Of a stretch of 7,712 bases of DNA, positions 1 through 5,892 are shown one piece after another. Each line of letters begins with the position of its first letter. Within the stretch, counting starts at the first letter, position 1. The stretch lies in contig JACDGA010000077.1 of NCBI GenBank assembly GCA_013815505.1, forward strand, positions 1 to 7,712, given 5' to 3'. This DNA is from Acidimicrobiia bacterium. Lineage in GTDB: Bacteria > Actinomycetota > Acidimicrobiia > Acidimicrobiales > Ilumatobacteraceae. A program made the translations under genes and the position numbers. A model generated the notes under the pieces. It saw nothing but the letters and a program-made list of their open reading frames with translations. It searched no databases and was not told the origin of the DNA.

Positions 1-89
1 ACGTGCGCATCGGGCTCGAGGGCAACCTCTGCCGTTGCACCGGCTACCACAACATCGTGCAGGCCGTGCTGGCCTGCGCCAAGGCCTGA
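1..89 (+). CDS. coxS: CoxS-like [2Fe-2S] small subunit of a Mo hydroxylase (3' end only)
   Basis: Only the last 28 codons are present; the first complete codon is at position 3 and the stop TGA is at 87-89. The visible peptide contains GLEGNLCRCTGYHNIV, the C-terminal [2Fe-2S] motif shared by small subunits of the xanthine oxidase / CO dehydrogenase family. The CRC pair supplies two ligands of the cluster nearest the molybdenum site; the other two Cys of that cluster, and the plant-type ferredoxin domain, lie upstream of the window. The protein passes electrons from the Mo site in CoxL to FAD in CoxM. The gene ends 12 nt before coxL on the same strand, so the two are almost certainly co-transcribed. 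The substrate cannot be told from this fragment. Confidence 0.93.
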   Translation, partial: VRIGLEGNLCRCTGYHNIVQAVLACAKA

Positions 90-101
90 GCGGGCAGCGC
101 G

Positions 102-2570
102 ATGACCATCACCGACCAGCCCACCACTACCAGCACGTCCGTCATCGGCCAGCGACTGCTCCGGAAGGAAGACCCCGCACTCCTCACCGGTGAGGCCCGC
201 TTCACCGACGACCTGCAACTTCCCGGAGCGCTGCACCTGATCGTTGCCCGCAGCCCCTACGCCCACGCCCGTATCACCCGCATCGACACCACTGCTGCCG
301 CCGCCGCACCCGGCGTCGTCGCCGTCTACACGGGCGCCGACCTCACCGATCTCTGGGCGGCGCCGATGCCGTGCGCGTGGCCCGTCACCGACGACATGAA
401 GAGCCCGGCGCACTACCCCATCGCCGTCGACAAGGCGAACTACGTCGGCGACGCCGTGGCGTGCATCCTCGCAACCACCAACGCCGAAGGCCGCGACGCC
501 GTCGAACTCATCGACGTCGAGTACGAACCGCTCGAGGCCGTCGTCGGACTCGAGGACGCCCTTTCGGACCGCATCATCATCCACGAGGACCTCGGCACCA
601 ATGCCTCCTACACCTGGCCGCTCGTCGTCGAGGAGCAGGAGGGTGCCGTCGACAGAGCCTTCGCCGACGCCGCGTTCACCGTCAAGGAGCGCTACGTCCA
701 GCAGCGACTGATCCCGATGGCGATGGAGCCTCGCGCCGTCGCCGCCGTCCCCCAGCCATTCGGCGGTGACATCACCCTCTACACGGCCACCCAGGTCCCC
801 CACATCCTCAAGGTGATGACGGCGATCACGCTCGGCATTCCCGAGCACCAGCTGCGCGTCATCGCCCCGGCCGTGGGCGGCGGGTTCGGCTCGAAGCTCA
901 ACGTCTACGCTGAGGAACTGCTGTGCACGGCGCTGTCGCGCAAGCACCACGTGCCGGTTCGGTGGACCGAGGAGCGCTCGGAGAACTCGATGGCCACGGT
1001 CCACGGCCGCGGCCAGATTCAGGACATCGAGCTCGCCGCCGACGCCGAGGGCAAGCTCATCGGCCTGCGCGTCAAGCTCCTCGCCGACATGGGCGCCTAC
1101 CTGCAGCTCGTCACGCCCGGCGTGCCCCTGCTCGGCGCCTTCCTCTACGCCGGCGTGTACCACCTGCCGAAGGCCTTCTCGTTCTCGTGCACGTCCGTGT
1201 TCACCAACCTCACGCCGACTGACGCCTACCGCGGCGCCGGTCGCCCCGAGGCGACGTACGCCATCGAGCGGGCGATGAACAGGCTCGCCGCCGCCGTCGG
1301 CGTCGATCCGCGCGAGATCCGCCGCCGCAACTACATCCCCACCGAGGCCTACCCCTACGAGGCGTACACGGGACTCACGTATGACTCGGGCGACCACATC
1401 AAGGCGGCGGACATCGCAGCCGACCTCGCCGACTACGACGGCATCCGCGCCAAGCAGAAGGACCAGAACGTCGAGGGATCGACGAAGCGAATCGGCATCG
1501 GCATGTGCTCGTACTTCGAGATGTGCGGCCTCGCGCCCTCGCGGGTCCTCGCCTCGCTGAACTACTCGGCAGGGGGCTGGGAGGCCGCCACCGTGCGGGT
1601 GTTGCCGACGTCCAAGATCCAGGTCGTCACGGGCACCACGCCCCACGGCCAGGGCCACGAGACGTCGTGGTCGATGATCGCCGCTGAGAAGCTCGGCGTC
1701 GCTGTCGAGGACGTCGACGTGCTGCACAGCGACACGGCCATCTCGCCGCTCGGCCTCGACACCTACGGGTCGCGCTCGCTGCCGGTGGGCGGCGTCGCCG
1801 TCGCGATGGCGTGCGACAAGGTCATCGACAAGGCGAAGCTGATCGCTGCCCACCAGCTCGAGGCGTCCGCCGAGGACCTCGAGTTCTCGGGTGGTTCGTT
1901 CACGGTGGCGGGTTCACCCGACAAGACGCTCCCCCTCGCAGCGATCGCGTTCGAGGCATTCACAGCGCACGACCTGCCCGACGGCATGGAGCCCAACCTC
2001 GAGGCGCACGTCACCTACGACCCACCGAACTTCTCGTGGCCCTTCGGCACCCATATGTGCGTCGTCGAGGTCGACACGGAGACCGGCAGCGTCGACGTGC
2101 TGAAGTACGTCGCCGTCGACGACTGCGGTGTGCAGATCAACCCGCTGATCGTGGAGGGTCAGGTGCACGGCGGCGTCATCCAGGGACTCGCCCAGGCACT
2201 GTTCGAAGGCGCCGTGTACGACGCCGACGGCAACCTTCAGACGGCCACGCTCGCCGACTACCTCGTCCCTGCGGCAAGCGACGTCCCGTCGATCACGCTC
2301 GGTCACTCCGTGACGCCGTCGCCCACCAACCAGCTCGGCGTCAAGGGCGTGGGTGAGGCGGGCACGATCGGCGCCGCCCCCACCGTCATCAACGCCATCG
2401 TCGACGCCCTGTCGGGGCTCGGCGTGACCGACGTGAAGATGCCGGCGAGCCCGATCAACGTGTGGACCGCCATCGCCGAGGCCACGGCGAGCAGTGGCGG
2501 CGATGTCGGCGGCGCGGCCAGCGCACCCGACACCAGTACGAGCGCCACGAGTGGAGAGGACGACCAGTGA
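102..2570 (+). CDS. coxL: Form II CoxL-like molybdopterin large subunit (aerobic CO dehydrogenase-like)
   Basis: This 822-residue protein is the catalytic Mo-cofactor subunit of a xanthine oxidase-family hydroxylase. In order it shows an N-terminal hammerhead-like domain (about residues 15-145), the GGGFGSK motif at 259-265, the active-site loop AYRGAGR at 375-381, the cofactor motif GQGHET at 516-521, and a C-terminal GVGEAG motif whose E752 is the expected catalytic base. In true (form I) CO dehydrogenase the loop reads AYxCSFR and its Cys binds Cu; AYRGAGR is the form II signature. The enzyme therefore probably lacks the Mo-Cu site, and its substrate is uncertain (a CO role is debated for form II; an aldehyde or heterocycle is possible). 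The last 30 or so residues are a Gly/Ala/Ser/Thr-rich tail beyond the usual end. The ATG start lies 12 nt after coxS with no clear Shine-Dalgarno, which suggests coupling. The stop overlaps the coxM start. Confidence 0.95.
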   Translation: MTITDQPTTTSTSVIGQRLLRKEDPALLTGEARFTDDLQLPGALHLIVARSPYAHARITRIDTTAAAAAPGVVAVYTGADLTDLWAAPMPCAWPVTDDMKSPAHYPIAVDKANYVGDAVACILATTNAEGRDAVELIDVEYEPLEAVVGLEDALSDRIIIHEDLGTNASYTWPLVVEEQEGAVDRAFADAAFTVKERYVQQRLIPMAMEPRAVAAVPQPFGGDITLYTATQVPHILKVMTAITLGIPEHQLRVIAPAVGGGFGSKLNVYAEELLCTALSRKHHVPVRWTEERSENSMATVHGRGQIQDIELAADAEGKLIGLRVKLLADMGAYLQLVTPGVPLLGAFLYAGVYHLPKAFSFSCTSVFTNLTPTDAYRGAGRPEATYAIERAMNRLAAAVGVDPREIRRRNYIPTEAYPYEAYTGLTYDSGDHIKAADIAADLADYDGIRAKQKDQNVEGSTKRIGIGMCSYFEMCGLAPSRVLASLNYSAGGWEAATVRVLPTSKIQVVTGTTPHGQGHETSWSMIAAEKLGVAVEDVDVLHSDTAISPLGLDTYGSRSLPVGGVAVAMACDKVIDKAKLIAAHQLEASAEDLEFSGGSFTVAGSPDKTLPLAAIAFEAFTAHDLPDGMEPNLEAHVTYDPPNFSWPFGTHMCVVEVDTETGSVDVLKYVAVDDCGVQINPLIVEGQVHGGVIQGLAQALFEGAVYDADGNLQTATLADYLVPAASDVPSITLGHSVTPSPTNQLGVKGVGEAGTIGAAPTVINAIVDALSGLGVTDVKMPASPINVWTAIAEATASSGGDVGGAASAPDTSTSATSGEDDQ
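2553..2560 (+). promoter_or_regulatory. Ribosome binding site of coxM
   Basis: The purine-rich stretch GGAGAGGA lies inside the 3' end of coxL, 6 nt before the GTG at 2567. It is the strongest Shine-Dalgarno match I noticed in the window and it decides the coxM start: the longer reading frame that opens at 2462 would put over 30 unlikely residues ahead of the conserved N-terminus. Confidence 0.75.
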
Positions 2571-3388
2571 TCCCGGCAAAGTTCGACTACGTCAGGGCCG
2601 GATCGGCCGAGGAGGCCATTCGGCTGATCGGCGAGCACGGCGACGAGGCCAAGTTCTTGGCCGGTGGCCACAGCCTGCTGCCGCTGATGAAGCTCCGCCT
2701 CGCCCAGCCGAGCGTGCTGATCGACATCGGACGCATCCGCGACCTGTCCTACATCGAGGACAAAGGCGATTACGTTGCCATCGGCGCGCTCACCCGGCAC
2801 CACGACGTCGAGCACTCCGACGTCCTCGCCGAGCACGCACCGCTCCTCGCCCACGCCACCAAGCACGTCGGTGACCCCCAGGTGCGCCACCGCGGCACCA
2901 TCGGCGGTTCGCTGGCGCACGCCGACCCTGCCTCCGACCTCCCGGCGACCACGCTCGCCCTCGGCGCGACGTACGTCGCAGCCGGACCGAACGGGACCCG
3001 CGAGATCGCGGCGGGCGACTTCTACGAGAGCTTCATGACCTCGGCGCTGGCGCCCGACGAGCTGCTCACCGAGATTCGCGTACCGAAGATGAACGGCGCC
3101 AAGTGGAACTTCCAGAAGTTCAACCGCCGCGCTCTCGACTGGGCGATCGTGGGCGTCGCGGCCTGGCGCAACGGTGACTCGGCAGGCATCGGGCTCGTCA
3201 ACATGGCGGGGACACCCGTGCTCGCCACCGCCGCCGCAGACGCGATCGCCTCGGGTGCATCACCCGCCGACGCCGCCGAGCACGCCGCCGACGAGTCCGA
3301 CCCACAAGCCGACCTCAACGCCTCGGTCGAGTACCGAGTGCACCTCGCCAAGGTGCTCACGCGGCGCGCCCTCGAAGCCGCCGTGTAG
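2567..3388 (+). CDS. coxM: CoxM-like FAD-binding medium subunit
   Basis: This 273-residue protein is the flavoprotein subunit that takes electrons from the Fe-S subunit and passes them to the respiratory chain or another acceptor. Two FAD-binding motifs are visible: AGGHSLLP at residues 32-39 (family form AGGQSLLP) and TIGGSLAHADPASD at 111-124. The N-terminus VIPAKFDYVRA matches the usual start of CoxM proteins (PAxFdY...). The C-terminal CO_deh_flav_C-like domain covers roughly residues 172-273, and the length is near the family norm of 280-290. Translation starts at GTG 2567, whose TGA-sharing 4-nt overlap (GTGA, 2567-2570) with coxL, together with the upstream GGAGAGGA, implies coupled translation. 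The gene order S-L-M is that reported for form II clusters; form I is M-S-L. The next plus-strand gene starts 142 nt downstream and is unrelated. Confidence 0.94.
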   Translation: MIPAKFDYVRAGSAEEAIRLIGEHGDEAKFLAGGHSLLPLMKLRLAQPSVLIDIGRIRDLSYIEDKGDYVAIGALTRHHDVEHSDVLAEHAPLLAHATKHVGDPQVRHRGTIGGSLAHADPASDLPATTLALGATYVAAGPNGTREIAAGDFYESFMTSALAPDELLTEIRVPKMNGAKWNFQKFNRRALDWAIVGVAAWRNGDSAGIGLVNMAGTPVLATAAADAIASGASPADAAEHAADESDPQADLNASVEYRVHLAKVLTRRALEAAV

Positions 3389-3488
3389 CTGCGGGCTCGT
3401 CGTCCGCTTCGCTTTCTCCTCGCGCCGCGTGCGGCTCGTCGCTGGCGCTTCCCTCGTCGCGAGCCTGCGGGCTCGTCGTCCGCACACC
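3389..3488 (+). repeat. Imperfect tandem repeat, three copies, in the coxM-PAP2 gap
   Basis: Directly after the coxM stop the sequence repeats itself. The 19-mer ctgcgggctcgtcgtccgc occurs exactly at 3389-3407 and again at 3465-3483. A degenerate copy (gcggctcgtcgctggcgctt) begins at 3431 between them. This gives units starting near 3391, 3431 and 3467, with spacings of about 40 and 36 nt. All are C/T-rich on the plus strand and made of CTCGTCG- and CGCTT-like pieces. Read in frame it would give Arg/Leu/Ser-rich junk, so I do not regard it as coding. It looks like a dispersed or locally expanded intergenic repeat; its function is unknown. Confidence 0.7.
3460..3475 (+). other. Small perfect hairpin after coxM
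   Basis: CGAGCC (3460-3465), loop TGCG, and GGCTCG (3470-3475) form a 6-bp GC-rich stem with a tetraloop, extendable by one G-U pair (3459/3476). It straddles the start of the third repeat copy. It sits where a coxSLM terminator might be, but no T-run follows (tcgtccgc), so a classical intrinsic terminator is not supported. A T-less terminator of the kind proposed in actinobacteria, or simply a by-product of the repeat, are both possible. Confidence 0.3.
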
Positions 3489-3517
3489 ACTGACGTCACC
3501 AGCATGTAACCCGCCAG

Positions 3518-3523
3518 TAGCGT
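3518..3523 (+). promoter_or_regulatory. Candidate -10 box of a leaderless promoter for the PAP2 gene
   Basis: TAGCGT matches the TAnnnT -10 pattern of actinobacterial housekeeping promoters and ends 7 nt before the ATG at 3531. Transcription would then begin at or next to the start codon, which fits the absence of any Shine-Dalgarno before this gene. No convincing -35 is visible. An 8-bp palindrome TGACGTCA lies upstream at 3491-3498 and could be an operator, but short palindromes arise by chance. Confidence 0.4.
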
Positions 3524-3530
3524 CGCAGCG

Positions 3531-4574
3531 ATGTCTGCTGTCCCGACGGTCGTCGGCTCGGCCGCACTCACCGGCCGGGCCCGCCTCTCCGCCGTCGTGC
3601 GACCGGACCCGTGGCGGGTGCCGCGGATCGCGCTCCTCGTCGGCTACGCCGTCCTCTACCTCGCCTGGTTCACGGCGAAGGGCATCGTCATCGACCGCGT
3701 GTCGGTCCTGCTGTCGGTGCTCATCCTCTTCGTCATCGCCAACGTCGGCCGTCCGATCAACCAGGTCGGGCGCGGGGTCCTCGACTTCGCCTTCTACGCC
3801 TCGATGTGGATCGCCTACGACGAGAGCCGCGGCATCGCCGACCGGCTCGGGTTCCCGCTGCAGGTCGAGTCCGTCATCAACATGGACAAGTTCCTGTTCT
3901 TCGGCGGCGTGCCCAACGTGTGGATGCAAGAGCGGTTCTACGAGCCGGGGTCGGTGCGCTGGTACGACGTCGCCGGTTCCCTCGTCTACTTCAGCCACTT
4001 CATCGTCCCACCGGCGGTGATGGGCATCCTGTACCTCGCCAACCGCCGCGAATGGTTGCGGTTCGTGAAGCGATTCGCGACCACGATGTTCATCGCCTGC
4101 ACGATGTTCATCGTGTTGCCCACGGCACCCCCGTGGATGGCCGCCGGCGGCGACCGCGAGATCATCCTCAACGAGCTGTCGCCACTGCGACGCCCGACGG
4201 CGCGGGGCTGGTCACACCTCGGACTGAAGAGCTTCGTCAGCGCATGGGACGCCGTGAAGGGGCGCGACTGGGCCAACAAGGTGGCGGCGCTGCCGTCGCT
4301 GCACGCCGGGTACGCCCTCTTCGTCGTCGCCTTCCTTCTTCCCTGGATCCGTCCGAGGTGGCTCAAGGTGCTCGTGTTCGCGTGGCCGCTGATGATGACG
4401 GCGGCACTCGTCTACTTCGGCGAGCACTACGTCGTCGATGCGCTCGCCGGATGGGCCGTCGTCGGCATCTCGTTCTTCGTGTGGAACCGGATCGAGCAGC
4501 GTCAGCGGAACCGCCGCCTCACCACCACCCGCGGCGCCCTCGCCGCAAGCCACACGACGACGGGTCCACGGTGA
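3531..4574 (+). CDS. PAP2-family integral membrane phosphatase / phosphotransferase (PAP2_3, IPC synthase-like)
   Basis: This 347-residue polytopic membrane protein has hydrophobic segments at about residues 33-49, 57-71, 82-95, 147-169, 183-197, 260-272, 278-296 and 302-317. It carries the two most diagnostic PAP2 motifs: PSLHAGYA at 255-262 (catalytic H258) and GEHYVVDALAGW at 297-308 (H299 nucleophile, D303). This spacing and the long N-terminal membrane part resemble the PAP2_3 group, which includes inositol phosphorylceramide synthase (Aur1)-like enzymes. Actinobacterial members may dephosphorylate a lipid phosphate or move a phospho-head group; the exact substrate cannot be inferred. 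The family's Lys/Arg-rich first motif is not clearly recognisable. The C-terminal 30 residues are basic and Thr-rich, probably cytoplasmic. The start has no Shine-Dalgarno, and a TAnnnT box sits 7 nt upstream. The stop falls inside the ribosome site of the PIN gene. Confidence 0.85.
   Translation: MSAVPTVVGSAALTGRARLSAVVRPDPWRVPRIALLVGYAVLYLAWFTAKGIVIDRVSVLLSVLILFVIANVGRPINQVGRGVLDFAFYASMWIAYDESRGIADRLGFPLQVESVINMDKFLFFGGVPNVWMQERFYEPGSVRWYDVAGSLVYFSHFIVPPAVMGILYLANRREWLRFVKRFATTMFIACTMFIVLPTAPPWMAAGGDREIILNELSPLRRPTARGWSHLGLKSFVSAWDAVKGRDWANKVAALPSLHAGYALFVVAFLLPWIRPRWLKVLVFAWPLMMTAALVYFGEHYVVDALAGWAVVGISFFVWNRIEQRQRNRRLTTTRGALAASHTTTGPR
4570..4574 (+). promoter_or_regulatory. Ribosome binding site of the PIN-domain gene
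   Basis: GGTGA, complementary to the 16S rRNA tail (part of AGGAGGTGA), lies 5 nt before ATG 4580 and contains the stop codon of the PAP2 gene (4572-4574). It favours ATG 4580 over the in-frame GTG at 4571, which would add three residues. The arrangement suggests translational coupling. Confidence 0.5.
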
Positions 4575-4579
4575 CGACG

Positions 4580-5038
4580 ATGTCGACCGCGACCGCGCCC
4601 CGTTTCGGCTCCCGGCGTGTCGTGTTCGTCGACGCCAGCGCGTTCGCCGTCATCGCCGACCCGACGGTCATGTACGCCGGACCTGCCGTGCGCAAGGAGT
4701 TCGAGCACCTGCTCGAGGAGTACGAGCGGGGCGAGACGATCCTCGTGACGCTCGAGACGATGGCCGCGCCAGTCCTCAGTGAGGTGTGCGAGATCGAGCG
4801 GATGCGCCCCTGGCTCGCACGAGCCGCCCATCAGGTGCTCGACGACAACCCGTACATGGGTCTTGATCCCGACCTCGCCGCGGCACTCGTGGTGATGGAG
4901 CGTCGCGGCATCGGCCAGGTGCTCACCATCGACCCGCGCTTCGACGCCGTGGACGTCACCGTGCTGCCAGACGGCAGCGCGGACGTGTTCACCACGTGGG
5001 ACCCGCCGGCATGGCCGTCCCGTACCAGCCCTCGATGA
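4580..5038 (+). CDS. PIN-domain protein, VapC-like putative ribonuclease
   Basis: This 152-residue protein has a single PIN fold. VVFVDASAF at residues 14-22 gives the first acidic residue (D18). ETMAAPVLSEV at 59-69 supplies the helical Glu (probably E68). GLDPDLAAALVVMERRG at 94-110 carries the third acid (D96 or D98). VLTIDPRFD at 114-122 carries the fourth (D118). This is the layout of VapC-type Mg-dependent ribonucleases, about 130-150 residues long. No antitoxin-like small gene lies upstream: the neighbour 5 nt upstream is the PAP2 membrane enzyme, so it may be an orphan PIN or have a partner elsewhere. Its last 50 nt overlap nudC on the other strand. The open frame extends far upstream through the PAP2 gene, but that part is Arg-rich shadow sequence. 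Toxin activity is inference. Confidence 0.8.
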   Translation: MSTATAPRFGSRRVVFVDASAFAVIADPTVMYAGPAVRKEFEHLLEEYERGETILVTLETMAAPVLSEVCEIERMRPWLARAAHQVLDDNPYMGLDPDLAAALVVMERRGIGQVLTIDPRFDAVDVTVLPDGSADVFTTWDPPAWPSRTSPR

Positions 5039-5876
5039 GCCTGCTGGAGATCGATGCCGAACCCGGCATGACGACCTCCCCCGCTGCGATCGCCTCCGTC
5101 AGATCTTCGCGACTGAACCAGCGTGCGACCTCGATCTCGACGCCGTCGACGCGCACCTCGCCTGCCACTGCCTTTGCGCTGAACGCGATCATCAGGCTCG
5201 ACGGGAACGGCCACGGCTGGCTCGCGACGTACTGAACGTCCTCGAGCCGGAGACCGACCTCCTCGCCCACCTCGCGGTGCACGGCCTGCTCGAGCGATTC
5301 GCCGGGCTCGACGAACCCGGCGAACGTAGCGAAGCGGCCCGGTCCCCACGAGGGATGCCGGCCGAGCAGCGCCCGATCGTCGCCGTCGACGATGAGCACG
5401 ATGACCGCAGGGTCAGTGCGCGGGAAGTGCTCGCTGGTGTCGGCTGGACAACGCCTGAGGTGACCGGCGGCGGCGACGTCGGTCGCGTGTCCGCATCGCG
5501 AGCAGTGCGTGTGCGTGGCGTGCCAGTTGGCGAGCGCGACTGCCCGCACAGCGAGGTCGGCATCCCGTGCGCCGAGCACCGGGATCGCCTCGCGCAGCCC
5601 GCTGGCTCGCCCGACGACGGCCACGTCGTCGTGTGATCCGGCGACGGCGAAGTGCGCCCGACCACAGTCGTCGACGCCGAGGAACAACCTCGGCGAACAG
5701 GCACGGCCCGCATCGAAGCGAGCGGGAGCGATCAGCACGAGGTGCCCGTCGGGATCGACCGGCACGTGGCCGTCGCCCACGACGAGGACCCGGGTCGCGT
5801 CGTCGTTCCACTCGGCCGCCAGCCCGTCCTCGTCACCGCGCCGATGCGCCGCCGGGTCGATCAATCTCTGATTCAC
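4989..5876 (-). CDS. nudC: NudC-type NADH pyrophosphatase / NAD-RNA decapping Nudix hydrolase
   Basis: This 295-residue enzyme of the NudC family hydrolyses NAD(H) to NMN(H) and AMP, and removes NAD caps from RNA in characterised members. It has a variable N-terminal domain (1-120), a zinc-ribbon region (125-146), and the Nudix box from G187 to G208, matching Gx5Ex7REUxEExGU with E193 and R201-E206. The NudC hallmark SQPWPFPSS follows at 219-227. The zinc site reads C125, C128, C143 but D146 where the fourth Cys is expected, so binding may be altered or use Asp. The start is GTG at 5876, 16 nt after the SDR stop, with only a weak AGG 7 nt upstream; the two genes probably form one transcript. 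The 3' end overlaps the PIN gene tail to tail by 50 nt, leaving no room for an intergenic terminator. Confidence 0.93.
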   Translation of the reverse strand: MNQRLIDPAAHRRGDEDGLAAEWNDDATRVLVVGDGHVPVDPDGHLVLIAPARFDAGRACSPRLFLGVDDCGRAHFAVAGSHDDVAVVGRASGLREAIPVLGARDADLAVRAVALANWHATHTHCSRCGHATDVAAAGHLRRCPADTSEHFPRTDPAVIVLIVDGDDRALLGRHPSWGPGRFATFAGFVEPGESLEQAVHREVGEEVGLRLEDVQYVASQPWPFPSSLMIAFSAKAVAGEVRVDGVEIEVARWFSREDLTEAIAAGEVVMPGSASISSRLIEGWYGTAMPAGPTW

Positions 5877-5892
5877 TCAGAAACCTGGGAGG

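Noticed and set aside
2462..2566. Extended N-terminus for CoxM starting at ATG 2462
   Set aside because: Would add 35 His/Arg-rich residues out of frame inside coxL; GTG 2567 has a strong Shine-Dalgarno and the conserved CoxM start follows directly.
1914..2579. 221-residue minus-strand open frame antisense to the coxL 3' end
   Set aside because: Covers conserved CoxL motifs on the other strand, no domain recognised, low-complexity composition.
3460..3480. Intrinsic terminator for coxSLM
   Set aside because: The 6-bp hairpin is real but no T-run follows, so it is listed only as a hairpin.
3389..3488. CRISPR-like array in the repeat region
   Set aside because: Only two exact 19-mers and one diverged copy, with spacers that are themselves related to the repeat, and no cas genes.
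3357..3998. 213-residue minus-strand open frame across the coxM-PAP2 gap
   Set aside because: Acidic and Arg-rich, spans the intergenic repeat and the PAP2 5' end; no motif and no plausible ribosome site noticed.
3611..4570. Long plus-strand open frame that would extend the PIN protein to 475 residues
   Set aside because: It overlaps the well-supported PAP2 gene in another frame and translates to Arg-rich, low-complexity sequence; only the part from 4580 on has PIN motifs.
4992..4999. Palindrome CCACGTGG in the PIN/nudC overlap as an operator or terminator
   Set aside because: It is inside coding sequence of both genes, and an 8-bp GC-rich palindrome is readily explained by chance.
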